A program made the translations under genes and the position numbers. Shown piece by piece: positions 9,332 through 19,520 of a DNA stretch of 64,000 nucleotides. Source of the stretch: Acidobacteriota bacterium (lineage in GTDB: Bacteria; Acidobacteriota; Vicinamibacteria; Vicinamibacterales; UBA2999); contig JAGNJW010000018.1 of NCBI GenBank assembly GCA_018000455.1, positions 48,821-112,820 of the forward strand, written 5' to 3'. Each line of letters starts with the position of its first letter. Positions within the stretch are counted from its first letter, which is position 1. The notes beneath the pieces are model-generated. The model was not told where the DNA came from, ran no database searches, and worked only from the letters and a program-made list of their open reading frames with translations.

Positions 9332-11601
9332 TGCAGCAGGTCGAACATCCGGCTGAACTTGATGACGAGACTGCGGTCCTGGCGCTCGGGCGTCGGCCTG
9401 AGGTCGTAGAGGCCGCGCGTGTCGTTGTAGACGACGAACAGGCCGGTATTGGCCGCCTGCAGCCAGCCGAGGCGGAGGTTCATCGACCACACGTCGGCCC
9501 GGTCGTTGTACTGCACGAGCGACTGAACGAACATCCGCGGCGTGAACGAGAACGAGAGGCGCGTGCGCACGAGATTGGTCACGAAGTCGCCCTGCGGCAA
9601 GTCGACGTCGTTGCGCTGGTAGGAGACCTCGCCGGTGAGCTGCTGGCCGGCGCGGAAGCGCAGTGTCGGGCTGATCGTCTTGCGATGACCGCTGAAGAAG
9701 CCGCCGAAGTTGGTCTGCAGGTTCAGGCTCACTGCCCGTCCCTGGTTGGTCATCATGACCGGCTGCACTTCGACGTTGTTGTAGGAGCCGGCCGGCACGA
9801 AAATCCCGGGAAAAATCTGGAACGGCTCCCGCACGCCTTCCTGGGTCAGGTTGATGCCGGTGTGCACCTCGGTCGAGTCCTTGAACTGCCAGTGGTTGTC
9901 GATGTGGGTGTAACCAGTCTCCTGGAAGCCGTCGAGCCCCCAGAAGCCCCGATACGTGACGTGTGGCCGCAGCTCCTGAAAGATTCGCTTCGGGCGGAAG
10001 CGCGTCATCACCCGTACGTCCGGCTTGCGGTAGCCGCCACGCGACAGGAAGCCGATCTCGGGATTGAAGGCGTCGCCCACCTGCTGGTAGCCGGCATCGA
10101 AGTCGATGCGCTGCAGGTTGGTGCGAGAGCGGATGTTGAAGGCGGTGTCGTCGCCGCTCCGGCCGGGCGTCTCTGTTTTGGCGAAGAAGCCCGATACGAC
10201 GGTGTTCTGCTTGATGCCCCAGCGGCCGTCGAGCGCGTAGGTGCGGCCGTAGTCGTCGACGCCGGCGAGATCGCCGGTGGCCTGCCGCTGCGTGATGAGG
10301 CCGCCGAACTGCGAGCGGTTCGGCAGGTCGCGGCTCACGCGCACGACCGAAAAGTTGTTGCTGGCAATCCGGCTGTCGAGATCGCTGGTCTGCATGTTCA
10401 GCAGGCCGACGTTGTACTTGCCCGCCTTGCCAGACATGCGGCCACCGGCCACGATCGGCACCGACTCGCCGTCGGCCGAGAGGCCGATCCGGCGGCTGAA
10501 GAAGAGGTCGACCTCGCCCTGGTTGCCGACCGAGAAGAAGCCCGCGTTCTCGAGGAAGAACGGGCGCTTCTCGGGAAAGAACAGATTGAAGCGATCAAGG
10601 TTGACTTGCTGGTCGTCCACTTCGACCTGCGCGAAGTCGGTGTTGATGGTGGCGTCGAGCGTCAGGCTCGGCGTGACGCTGTACTTGAGGTCGCCGCCGA
10701 ACTCGGCCGAGTTGTCGGTCGGCGCCGGCTTCACCCCAGACGTGATCGTCTGGCCGAGTGCGTAGGGCATGATCTTGAGGTTGCGGACGCCCGGCGTCTT
10801 GATGCCCGACACCGACCCCGCCAGCGAGACGCGATAGAGGTTGAACTGCCGTGGAATCGGCGCCCAGTAGGCGCGCTCGTTCTTGCGGCGGATGTTGCGC
10901 TGGAAGTTCATGCCCCAGGTCTGGTCGGGCGAGCCGGGAAAACGCAGCGTCTTGAAGGGGATGGCGAATTCCGCCGTCCAGCCGATGTCCGAGATTCTCG
11001 TGCGCACGGTCCAGGCGCCGTCCCAGTTCACGTTGAACCCGCCACCCGAACCCGCCGACGAGGTGCCCCCGAACGCGAGTCCACCGCCGCCCTGTCCTTC
11101 GTTGGTCACCTGGCCGTCGTACTCGCCGCCGGCCGCGCTGGTGCCGAAGACGAACCCGTTCTGGCGGTCGCGGTAGGTGTCAAACACCATGCGGAAGCTG
11201 TCCACCTCCTCGAGCGAGGTGTCGCGCCGCGCATCGGCGGTCACGATGCCGCCGACCTCGGCGTCGTACATGACGGCACCGATGTAGAGCGTGTCCTTGG
11301 TGAAGATGAGGCGCACTTCCGTCTTCTCGGTTGACGGCGCGCCTTCGCTCGGCTGCTCCTGCCAGAAGCCGGTGAGCGGCGGCGCCGCCTTCCAGGCCGG
11401 ATCGTTCAGCACCTCGCCGTCGAGCGTCGGCGCTTCCGAAACCGCCACCGCCTCGCCGGCAGGCCGCGGACGCTGGGCGGGCGACCCCGGCGGCGGCTGG
11501 GCGGCGGCCGGCAGACTGGCAACCACGACACCGGCGAGACACACGACGCGCAGGAGACGCCGCGGGCTGGCCACGGACGCCACGGGCAGGGAGAATCGCA
11601 T
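9328..11601 (-). CDS. outer-membrane DUF5916 protein with CBM9-like N-terminal domain
   Basis: A 757-residue secreted protein. After a signal peptide (to about residue 35, AAAQ) comes a CBM9/DOMON-like beta-sandwich (about 55-240; DGEVLNDPAW, RDTSLEEVDSF, WTAEFAIPFKTLRF). The large remainder has alternating aromatic strands and ends in KFSRMFDLLQ, as expected of an outer-membrane beta-barrel of the DUF5916 family. FFLENAGFFSVG and LFFSRRIGL are typical signatures. The function of the family is not established. The ATG at 11601 fits the signal peptide. Divergent from the alpha/beta hydrolase at 11673. Confidence 0.87.
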   Translation of the reverse strand: MRFSLPVASVASPRRLLRVVCLAGVVVASLPAAAQPPPGSPAQRPRPAGEAVAVSEAPTLDGEVLNDPAWKAAPPLTGFWQEQPSEGAPSTEKTEVRLIFTKDTLYIGAVMYDAEVGGIVTADARRDTSLEEVDSFRMVFDTYRDRQNGFVFGTSAAGGEYDGQVTNEGQGGGGLAFGGTSSAGSGGGFNVNWDGAWTVRTRISDIGWTAEFAIPFKTLRFPGSPDQTWGMNFQRNIRRKNERAYWAPIPRQFNLYRVSLAGSVSGIKTPGVRNLKIMPYALGQTITSGVKPAPTDNSAEFGGDLKYSVTPSLTLDATINTDFAQVEVDDQQVNLDRFNLFFPEKRPFFLENAGFFSVGNQGEVDLFFSRRIGLSADGESVPIVAGGRMSGKAGKYNVGLLNMQTSDLDSRIASNNFSVVRVSRDLPNRSQFGGLITQRQATGDLAGVDDYGRTYALDGRWGIKQNTVVSGFFAKTETPGRSGDDTAFNIRSRTNLQRIDFDAGYQQVGDAFNPEIGFLSRGGYRKPDVRVMTRFRPKRIFQELRPHVTYRGFWGLDGFQETGYTHIDNHWQFKDSTEVHTGINLTQEGVREPFQIFPGIFVPAGSYNNVEVQPVMMTNQGRAVSLNLQTNFGGFFSGHRKTISPTLRFRAGQQLTGEVSYQRNDVDLPQGDFVTNLVRTRLSFSFTPRMFVQSLVQYNDRADVWSMNLRLGWLQAANTGLFVVYNDTRGLYDLRPTPERQDRSLVIKFSRMFDLLQ

Positions 11602-11672
11602 ATGGTTGGGATGGCCGCTCGACCGCGAGGGGCCGCAGCTCCTCGTAATATAGCGGTCGGACCTCGCGAGCC

Positions 11673-12389
11673 GTGTCATCACTTGTCATACACATCCCCT
11701 TCGTCACGGGTGCGGGCGCTGGCGAACTGACGACAACCGAGGCACCGGCCGCTCCGCTCGTCGTGTTCGCCCACGGCGCCGGCGCCGGCCACCAATCGCC
11801 GTTCATTCGGCGTTTCGCGGCGCTCTTGGCCGCGCGCGGCATGAACGTGCTGACCTTCGATTTCCCCTACATGGCCGCCGGGAGGAAGCTGCCTGACCGG
11901 CCTCCGGCCCTCGAAGCCGCGTTCCGGGCGGCCATCGATGCCGGCATCGGTTGCCTCGAGGGGCGGATTCGCGGCGTGGTCGTCGCCGGCAAGTCCATGG
12001 GCGGACGCATGGCCACCCACGTAGCCGCCCAGCCCGATGAATGGACGTCGCCCGTGCCGCTCATCGCGGCCGTGGCCTTCGGCTATCCTCTACGTCCACC
12101 GGGCCCGCGCGGCGGCGACCGCGTGTCGCACCTGGCGCGGCTCACCGTGCCGACGCTCATCGTGCAGGGCACGCGCGACACCTTCGGTGGGCCCGGGGAC
12201 GTGCGGGCCGCGGTGCCGGCCACCTCGAGGCTGCACGTCATTGGCGTCGAGTCGGGCGATCACTCGCTGAAAGTGCTGGCCTCCGGCCAGCGGCCGCAGG
12301 CCGAGGTCGACAACGAGGTGTCCGACCAGGTGGCACGCTGGATACTCGAGGCGGCCGAGCACGCCCGCCCGGCGACGTCCGTGCCGTGA
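11673..12389 (+). CDS. alpha/beta hydrolase, KANSL3/Tex30-like
   Basis: A 238-residue cytosolic serine-hydrolase-fold protein. FAHGAGAGHQSPFI is the oxyanion loop, AGKSMGGRMATH the nucleophile elbow (GxSxG), IVQGTRDTFG carries the acid and GDHSL the catalytic His. This set matches the dienelactone-hydrolase-like Tex30/KANSL3 branch. It starts with a GTG only 71 bp from the divergent DUF5916 gene, so the two promoters share that gap. It is followed after 34 bp by the first ADOP permease gene. Substrate unknown. Confidence 0.82.
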   Translation: MSSLVIHIPFVTGAGAGELTTTEAPAAPLVVFAHGAGAGHQSPFIRRFAALLAARGMNVLTFDFPYMAAGRKLPDRPPALEAAFRAAIDAGIGCLEGRIRGVVVAGKSMGGRMATHVAAQPDEWTSPVPLIAAVAFGYPLRPPGPRGGDRVSHLARLTVPTLIVQGTRDTFGGPGDVRAAVPATSRLHVIGVESGDHSLKVLASGQRPQAEVDNEVSDQVARWILEAAEHARPATSVP

Positions 12390-12423
12390 AACATTTGGCG
12401 TCCACGGGCAGTCTAGTCCCCAC

Positions 12424-14860
12424 ATGACGCTCGCTTCCGATGTCTGGTACGGCGTGCGCGGCGCAGCGCGGTCACCGGCATTCGCCCTGACGACCGTGGC
12501 CTCGCTGGCCCTCGGCATCGCCGCCAGCAGCACCGTCTTCAGCGTGGCCGACGCGCTGCTGGCGCCGGCCGCGGGCGTCGCCGACTCGGGGCGGGTCGTC
12601 GACATCGGCCGCGCCAACGCCGGCAGCGGATTCGACAACATGTCGCACCCGGCGTTCGAGTACCTGCGCCAGCACGCCACGTCGTTTTCCGACATGGCAT
12701 CGGTGGAGTTCGGCGGACGGCCAATGAGCTTGACGATGGCGGGGTCGAGCGAGCGGGTGTTCGGCAATCTGGTCTCGGCGAACTTCTTCGACGTGTTGGG
12801 CACACGCGCGGCCCTCGGCCGTTTCTTCAGGGCCGACGAAGACGCCGTGCCCGGTGAGCGGCCGGTGGTCGTCTTGACGCATCGGTTCTGGACCCGGCGT
12901 CTCGGAGCCGATCCCACGATCCTCGACCGTCCGCTGGTTCTGAACAACCGCGAGTTCGCCGTGGTCGGAGTGGCCGAGCCTGGTTTCGAAGGCGTGACCC
13001 TGGCCGGGACCGACCTGTGGGTGCCCATGGCGATGGTGGCGGAGGCCCGCGGTCTCGCGAGCACCAGCCTGTTGACCGACGTGCGTGGCGTCTGGCACAT
13101 GGGCGTCGGCCGGCTGGCGCCGGGCGTCGCGCGCGCTCAAGCGCAGGCCGAGCTGAACACGCTCATGGAGCAGTTCAAGGCCGCCAACCGGGAGGCGAAC
13201 CAGCGCCACACGATCGCGATTCTGCCCACGAGCCGCGTGCCCGGACCCATGCGCACGCCGTTTCTCGCCTTCATCGCCGCCCTCTTCGCCCTGACCGGCG
13301 CTCTGCTGGCGATCGCCTGCAGCAACGTCGCCGGCATGCTGCTGGCGCGCGCCAGCGCCCGCCGGCGCGAGATGGCCACGCGTCTGGCCATCGGCGCCAG
13401 TCGCGGCCGGCTCATCGCGCAGTTGCTCACCGAGACCGGCGTGCTCTTCGTGGCTGGCGGACTGCTGGCGGTGCCGCTCACGCTGGCGTGCGTGCAGATG
13501 ATGAACGCGTCACTGCCGGCCATTCCCATTGCGCTCAATCTTGCCGTCGAGGTCAACGGTCGCGTCGTGGCCTTCGCGCTCGCCGTGTCGCTCTTGACGG
13601 CCATCGCGTTCGGTCTCGCGCCGGCGCGCCACGCCCTCGCCATCAACCTGGCGCCCCTGCTCCACGGCGCCGCGGCCACGGCCGACCTGCGACGCCTGCG
13701 GCTTCGTCATGCCCTCGTGGTGGCCCAGGTGGCACTCTCGCTCATGCTGGTGGTGACGGCGGGCCTGTTCGTGCGCACGCTGCAGCAGGCGGCTCGCATC
13801 GATCCCGGATTCACCACCGCCGGCGTCGTGCTCGCCAATGTCGACCTCGCGCTGTCAGGCTACCGCGGACCGGCGGCGGTAGCGCTCGTCGGCCGATATC
13901 AGCAGCGCATCGCCGCGCTGAACGGCGTCGAGTCAGTGGCCGCGGCCCGGATGATTCCGCTGCAGGGCAGCGGATTCGGACTCGGACGCATCCGCGTTCC
14001 CGGCCTCGTCGGCCCGTCTGGCGACGACACGCTGGACGCCGACTGGAACGTCGTGTCGCCCGAGTACTTCGACACGGTCAAGATGCGCCTGGTGGAAGGG
14101 CGCGGTCTCAGCGACAGCGACGAGGCCGGCAGCATGCCGGTCGCGGTCGTCAACCAATCGTTTGCCCGTGCAGCCTGGCCCGGACGTCCGGCGGTCGGGC
14201 AGTCGTTCCTGCATCGGGATCGCGACGACCACGAGGTGGCGGTCCACGTCGTCGGCGTGGCCGTCGACGCCAAGTACCGCTACATCAGCGACGCGCCGGC
14301 CCCGTTCGTGTTCGTGCCCATGGCGCAGCAGCCGGTCGGCGACGTCACGTTCTTCGTGCGGCACCGTCCGGGACGTTCGCCCGAAGGCGACTTGCGGGCG
14401 GCCATGGCGCAAGTGGAGCCGAGCGTCCCGGCGATGTTCGTGCAATCGTTTGACGACGCGGTGGCCATCGGCCTGACGCCGCAACGGCTCACGGCTTGGA
14501 TTGCCGGTCTCGTCGGCGCGCTCGGCGTCGGCCTCGCCGCACTCGGCCTCTACGGTCTGATGGCGTTCATCGTCACGCAGCGCACGCGCGAGCTCGCCAT
14601 CCGGATGGCGCTCGGCGCGTCGGTTCACGAGGTGCGGGCGATGGTCGGGCGACAGGCGGCACGGCTGGCGGTGGCCGGCGTGGTGCTCGGTGCGGTGCTG
14701 GCGGCGGGCATCGGCACGCTGCTGCGCGGTCTGCTCGTGGGAGTCGCTGCCGTCGACCCCGTGTCGTACGGTAGCGCGGCTCTGCTCTTTGCCACCGTGC
14801 TCACCGCGGCATGCTGGGGGCCCGCGACCCGGGCGGCGACCACCAACCCGGCCGCCGCCC

Positions 14861-14874
<14 letters not shown>
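12424..14874 (+). CDS. ADOP-type duplicated ABC permease (MacB/FtsX)
   Basis: An 816-residue permease with two MacB-periplasmic plus FtsX units: four-helix units about residues 20-420 and 430-816, starting with RSPAFALTTVASLALGIAASS and ending LYGLMAFIVTQRTRELAIRMALGAS. This acidobacterial duplicated orphan permease family lacks its own ATPase nearby, as usual. It lacks the PadR-linked N-terminal prefix that the second copy (24395-27028) has. Function probably export or mechanical coupling across the envelope, not proven. It ends by overlapping the convergent terC gene by 14 bp. Confidence 0.9.
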
Positions 14875-15628
<754 letters not shown>

Positions 15629-15764
15629 GGCACCGTCGTCTAGCAGCCCGTGGTGGACGTCCCGGCGAGCACCGAGACCGATGAGGCGCGCCGCTCGCGA
15701 GGCGCGGCAACTGAGGATGCCGGCCTGTATTCGAAGGCGGAGCAACGACGCGAGCGGTGATGCC

Positions 15765-16169
15765 TCATCGGTCGAATGCCGGTGGGACGTCCACCACGGG
15801 CTGCGCGACCGGACTCGGCCGCGGCTTGTGCTCGCAGCCGCCGGTGTTGATGCAGTCGGCGGCCAGACGCAGGCGCGCCACCGGGTCACCGGCCATGAGG
15901 TGCGTGGCGACGATCTCGTCGACATCGGCCGCCGTCACGCCGCCGTACCAGACCGCGTCAGGATAGACGACCACCGTCGGTCCGTGCTCGCACTGATCGA
16001 GGCAGCCGGCGCGATTGGCCCGGACCCGCCGGCTCAATCCGTGATCGGCAATCGCCTTCTTGAAGCGCTGGTGCAGCGCCTCGCCGCCCGCCGGATCGCA
16101 GCAGCCTCGTGGATGATCGGCGGCGCGCTGATTGCCACACACGAAGAGGTGGCGCTCGAAGGCCGCCAT
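15765..16169 (-). CDS. (2Fe-2S) ferredoxin domain protein
   Basis: A 134-residue thioredoxin-like [2Fe-2S] ferredoxin (Shethna/NuoE-like). Cysteines at HLFVCGNQ (about residue 10), GCC (about 22-23) and the pair AGCLDQCEHGP supply the cluster ligands; VVVYPDAVWYGGV is the conserved strand. It probably carries electrons in the cytosol. The C-terminal tail (NTGGCEHKP) carries one more Cys beyond the canonical domain. The ATG at 16169 overlaps the stop of the upstream unknown gene (ATGA), so the two are translationally coupled. Confidence 0.85.
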   Translation of the reverse strand: MAAFERHLFVCGNQRAADHPRGCCDPAGGEALHQRFKKAIADHGLSRRVRANRAGCLDQCEHGPTVVVYPDAVWYGGVTAADVDEIVATHLMAGDPVARLRLAADCINTGGCEHKPRPSPVAQPVVDVPPAFDR

Positions 16170-16678
16170 CACGCCAGCTCGGAGAGTTCCGGGCGGGTCT
16201 GCAGCGCGCCCCACGTCTCCGGGTCCTGCCAGAGCAGCGTCCAGAAGTAGCGGCCGACGTCGCCTTTCGGAAACGCGGCGGCGAGCTGGTCGGCCGCGCT
16301 GGTGATGGCCTCGGGCGTGGGCGTCTTGGGCGTCTCGTCCTCGATGAGCCCGTCGACGTGCGCGATGCCGAGCGCGTCGAGAAAGGCACCCATCATCGGG
16401 CGCTGGAACTCGAGGTGGTAGACGACGAGCAGACGCGCCGCCAGCAGATCGGAGACCTGCGCGATGCCGCCCAGGTACTTGGCGCGCTTGTCGACGCCGA
16501 GTGCCTGCACGCTGCGCGGGCGGAACTTGATCTGACGGGCGATGAGGGCAATCGCCTCGGTCTGTTCGAGGGCGGCGTTCTCATCGGTCCAGAACGCAGT
16601 GGCGGCGGCAATCCGGCGGTCGGTGGGCATCGTCCGCCACAACCTGGCGGGCCGCATTTCCTCGAGTGTGGACGACAT
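16169..16678 (-). CDS. unknown protein coupled to the ferredoxin gene
   Basis: A 169-residue soluble, mostly helical protein with no signal peptide, no cysteine and no motif I recognise. WRTMPTDRRIAAATAFW and PRSVQALGVDKRAKYLGGI are the most distinctive stretches. Its stop overlaps the ferredoxin start by 4 bp, so the pair is expressed together. It could be a partner or regulator of the ferredoxin (inference from context only). An internal ATG at codon 8 is a possible alternative start. Confidence 0.75.
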   Translation of the reverse strand: MSSTLEEMRPARLWRTMPTDRRIAAATAFWTDENAALEQTEAIALIARQIKFRPRSVQALGVDKRAKYLGGIAQVSDLLAARLLVVYHLEFQRPMMGAFLDALGIAHVDGLIEDETPKTPTPEAITSAADQLAAAFPKGDVGRYFWTLLWQDPETWGALQTRPELSELA

Positions 16679-16759
16679 AGGCGACCACAGGATAGCAAAC
16701 AGGCACGGCGGCGCGGCGTGCGACGGGGAATCCCGGCGGAAAAACGGTCTGGAGAGCGC

Positions 16760-17785
16760 TCAGGCGACCCAGGCCACGCGGCGCAGCAGCGCCGTATCGC
16801 CGAGCATGCGCCCGGCGCCCTTCACGACCGACGTCAGCGGCTCGTCGGCGACCCGGACGGGCACGCCCGTCTCCTGCCGCAGGCGCTCGTCGAGCCGCGT
16901 CAGCAGGGCGCCGCCACCGGTGAGCACCATGCCCTGCTCGTAGATGTCGGCGGCGATCTCGGGCGGCACGCACTCGAGCGCGCCGCGCACGGCACCGACG
17001 ATCGCCCTTAGCGGCTCGGCGAGCGCGTCGCGTACCTCGGGCTCGGTCACCTCGACGATGCGCGGGCGGCCCTCGCGCATGCAGCGGCCGCGCACTTCCA
17101 TGTCGCGCACCGGTTCGCCCGGGCAGGCCGAGCCGAGCCGGATCTTGACGTTCTCGGCCGTGCGTTCGCCGATGAGCAAGCCATGTCGACGACGCATGAA
17201 ATTGATGATCGCGTCGTCCATGTGGTTGCCGGCGGTGCGGATAGCGCTCGTATAGACCATGCCGCCGAGTGAGATGACCGCGATGTCGGTGGTGCCGCCG
17301 CCGATGTCCACGACCATGCTGCCGGCGGCGTCGGTGATCGGCAGACCGGCGCCGATCGCGGCGGCCATGGGCTCCTCGACCAGATGCACCTCACTCGCCT
17401 TGGCTCGATAGGCGCTGTCGACGACGGCCCGCCGTTCAACCTGCGTGATGCTGGAGGGGATGCCAATGACCAGCCGGGTACGGCGCCACGTGACGCTACC
17501 TTGCGCTTTCCGGATGAGATGACTCAGCAGGCGCTCGGCGGCTTCGAAGTCGGCAATGACGCCGTCGCGTAGCGGCCGGATGGTGGTGATATTCGCGGGC
17601 GTTCGCCCGAGCATGGCGTGGGCCTCGTGCCCGACGGCCTCGGTCTTGTCGCTCTGGGTATTGATCGCAACGATGGACGGCTCGTCGACGACGATGCCCC
17701 GTCCAGGCGCGAACACAACCGTGTTTGCCGTGCCAAGATCGACGGCGAAATCACGGGCGGCGAATGGCAATATGTTCAGCAACAT
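16760..17785 (-). CDS. mreB: rod shape-determining protein MreB
   Basis: A 341-residue bacterial actin that polymerises under the membrane and guides sidewall peptidoglycan synthesis. Phosphate-1 motif DLGTANTVV, VIGIPSSITQVERRAV, VDIGGGTTDIAVI (phosphate-2), HMDDAIINFMRR and the adenosine motif LTGGGALL all fit. An N-terminal LLNILPF amphipathic segment is the likely membrane anchor. The ATG at 17785 is used; the extension to 17833 looks like leader sequence. mreC, mreD, mrdA and rodA are not adjacent, so this may be a second or solitary copy. Divergent from glutamate dehydrogenase. Confidence 0.93.
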   Translation of the reverse strand: MLLNILPFAARDFAVDLGTANTVVFAPGRGIVVDEPSIVAINTQSDKTEAVGHEAHAMLGRTPANITTIRPLRDGVIADFEAAERLLSHLIRKAQGSVTWRRTRLVIGIPSSITQVERRAVVDSAYRAKASEVHLVEEPMAAAIGAGLPITDAAGSMVVDIGGGTTDIAVISLGGMVYTSAIRTAGNHMDDAIINFMRRRHGLLIGERTAENVKIRLGSACPGEPVRDMEVRGRCMREGRPRIVEVTEPEVRDALAEPLRAIVGAVRGALECVPPEIAADIYEQGMVLTGGGALLTRLDERLRQETGVPVRVADEPLTSVVKGAGRMLGDTALLRRVAWVA

Positions 17786-17923
17786 GGCACTTGTCGGTCG
17801 TTGGCACGCGGAGTCTAGCCGCAATTGTGGCAAGTCGTGTGCCGTTGCAGATTCGGCCAGTCATTTTTCAGGTCAGATCGTGCAATCATGGGACGATTCC
17901 TAGAGGTAGTCGCCAATCGCCTT

Positions 17924-17948
17924 AGGGCGAAGCCCTGAACCCAGGGCT
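17924..17948 (+). other. two mutually exclusive hairpins in the mreB-gdh gap
   Basis: In the 280-bp gap between mreB and the dehydrogenase gene, AGGGC (17924-17928) pairs with GCCCT (17932-17936), while AGCCCT (17931-17936) also pairs with AGGGCT (17943-17948). The shared strand means only one can form at a time, as in attenuators. No downstream T run was seen, and no leader peptide is evident. Otherwise the gap shows only a CAGCCGGCTG palindrome near 18000-18010. Confidence 0.3.
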
Positions 17949-18065
17949 ACGTCACCTACGATTCGTGTCCTCGGAAGAGCAAATCTGTCATTTTGAGTCA
18001 GCCGGCTGACACTTTCGCTTCCTGCGGGCGTTCGACCGATAGCCAGTCACACGGAGACCCACGCG

Positions 18066-19481
18066 ATGATGCCGACCGAGACGTTTTTCGATCAGGTGAC
18101 CCGGTACTTCAACGACGCCGCCCGCTTCACCGACTACCCCGAAGGCCTGTTGGCACAGATTCGCTGCTGCAACAGCATCTACCGCTTCGACTTCCCGCTC
18201 AGACGGGCCGACGGCTCGATCGAGGTCATCCACGGATGGCGCGTCGAACACAGCCATCACAAGCTTCCGACCAAGGGCGGCATCCGCTACGCGCCTGACG
18301 TCCACGAGGAAGAGGTGATGGCCCTGGCGGCCCTCATGACCTACAAGTGCTCGATCGTGGACGTGCCGTACGGCGGCGCCAAGGGCGGCATCAAGATCGA
18401 TCCGAAGAAGTACACCGTCGAAGAGCTCGAACGCATCACGCGGCGTTACACCCACGAGCTCGTGAAGAAGAACTTCATCGGCCCCGGCATCGACGTGCCG
18501 GCGCCCGACTACGGCACCGGCGAACGCGAGATGGCGTGGATTGCCGACACGTATTCGGCGCTGCATCCTGGCCAGCTCGACGCTATTGGCTGCGTGACCG
18601 GCAAGCCCCTCGCCCAGGGCGGGGTGAACGGCCGCCGTGAAGCGACGGGCCGGGGCCTCTTCTTCGCCATCCGCGAGGCCTGTTCGCACGCCGACGACAT
18701 GAAGGCGATCGGCCTCACCACCGGCCTCGAGGGTAAACGCGTCGTCGTGCAGGGCCTGGGGAACGTCGGCTATCACGCCGCGAAGTTCTGCCGGGAAGCC
18801 GGCGCACTGGTCATCGCCATCGCCGAACGCGAGGGCGCGATCACGAACCCGAAGGGGCTCAACGAAGAGGAGGTCTTCCAGCACCGCAAGGGCGGGGCCT
18901 CGATCCTGACGTTTCCTGGCGCGACGGCGCTGGCCGACACCGCGGCGGCGCTCGAGATGGAGTGCGACATCCTGATCCCGGCGGCCCTCGAGAACCAGTT
19001 CACCGCCGACAACGCCCCGCGCGTGCAGGCCAAGATCATCCTCGAGGGCGCCAACGGCCCGACCACGCCAGACGCCGATCCGATCTTCCGGAGGAAGGGC
19101 GTGCTGGTCATCCCCGACATCTATGCCAATGCCGGCGGCGTTACGGTGTCGTACTTCGAGTGGCTCAAGAACCTCTCGCACGTCCGCTTCGGACGCCTGT
19201 CGAAGCGCCATGAGGAAGCCAACGAACGGCAGATGCTCAAGGCCATCGAGCTGGCGACGGGCACCGCCTTCAGCGACGAGCAGCGGTCGGCGCTCGCCAA
19301 GGGGCCCGACGAACTGGATCTCGTGAACTCAGGCCTCGAGGAGACCATGGTCAACGCCTACAACGGCCTGCGCGAGACGCGGAAGCAGCATCCCGACGTG
19401 CCCGACCTGCGCACCGCCGCCTTCCTCACCGCCATCCACAAGGTGGCGCGGTGCTACATGGATCTCGGAATCTTCCCCTAG
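18066..19481 (+). CDS. Glu/Leu/Phe/Val dehydrogenase (glutamate dehydrogenase type)
   Basis: A 471-residue amino-acid dehydrogenase, most likely interconverting glutamate and 2-oxoglutarate with ammonia. The substrate-binding KGGIRY, catalytic-Lys loop [24 protein letters not shown] and dinucleotide fold [14 protein letters not shown] are all present. [15 protein letters not shown] closes the active site. The chain is about 50 residues longer than typical hexameric enzymes, with the extra length in the N-terminal half and near 290. Start is ATG ATG at 18066/18069. A long 5' gap with alternative hairpins precedes it. Confidence 0.92.
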   Translation: MMPTETFFDQVTRYFNDAARFTDYPEGLLAQIRCCNSIYRFDFPLRRADGSIEVIHGWRVEHSHHKLPTKGGIRYAPDVHEEEVMALAALMTYKCSIVDVPYGGAKGGIKIDPKKYTVEELERITRRYTHELVKKNFIGPGIDVPAPDYGTGEREMAWIADTYSALHPGQLDAIGCVTGKPLAQGGVNGRREATGRGLFFAIREACSHADDMKAIGLTTGLEGKRVVVQGLGNVGYHAAKFCREAGALVIAIAEREGAITNPKGLNEEEVFQHRKGGASILTFPGATALADTAAALEMECDILIPAALENQFTADNAPRVQAKIILEGANGPTTPDADPIFRRKGVLVIPDIYANAGGVTVSYFEWLKNLSHVRFGRLSKRHEEANERQMLKAIELATGTAFSDEQRSALAKGPDELDLVNSGLEETMVNAYNGLRETRKQHPDVPDLRTAAFLTAIHKVARCYMDLGIFP

Positions 19482-19501
19482 CCGGAGCGCGTGCCTCGAG
19501 G

Positions 19502-19519
19502 GCGGGGCCAGGGCCCCGC
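19502..19519. terminator. hairpin between convergent genes
   Basis: An 8-bp perfect inverted repeat GCGGGGCC/GGCCCCGC with only AG between the arms sits in the 39-bp gap between the convergent dehydrogenase and S9 peptidase stop codons. There is no T tract on either strand, so it may act as a bidirectional pause or rho-assisted terminator. Confidence 0.4.
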
Positions 19520-19520
19520 A

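Noticed and set aside
9685..11334. 549-codon plus-strand frame opposite the DUF5916 gene
   Set aside because: It is the shadow of the DUF5916 gene, with no independent signature.
17786..18065. tRNA or riboswitch in the mreB-dehydrogenase gap
   Set aside because: No cloverleaf arms, no CCA end and no known riboswitch core were found; only the small hairpins described.
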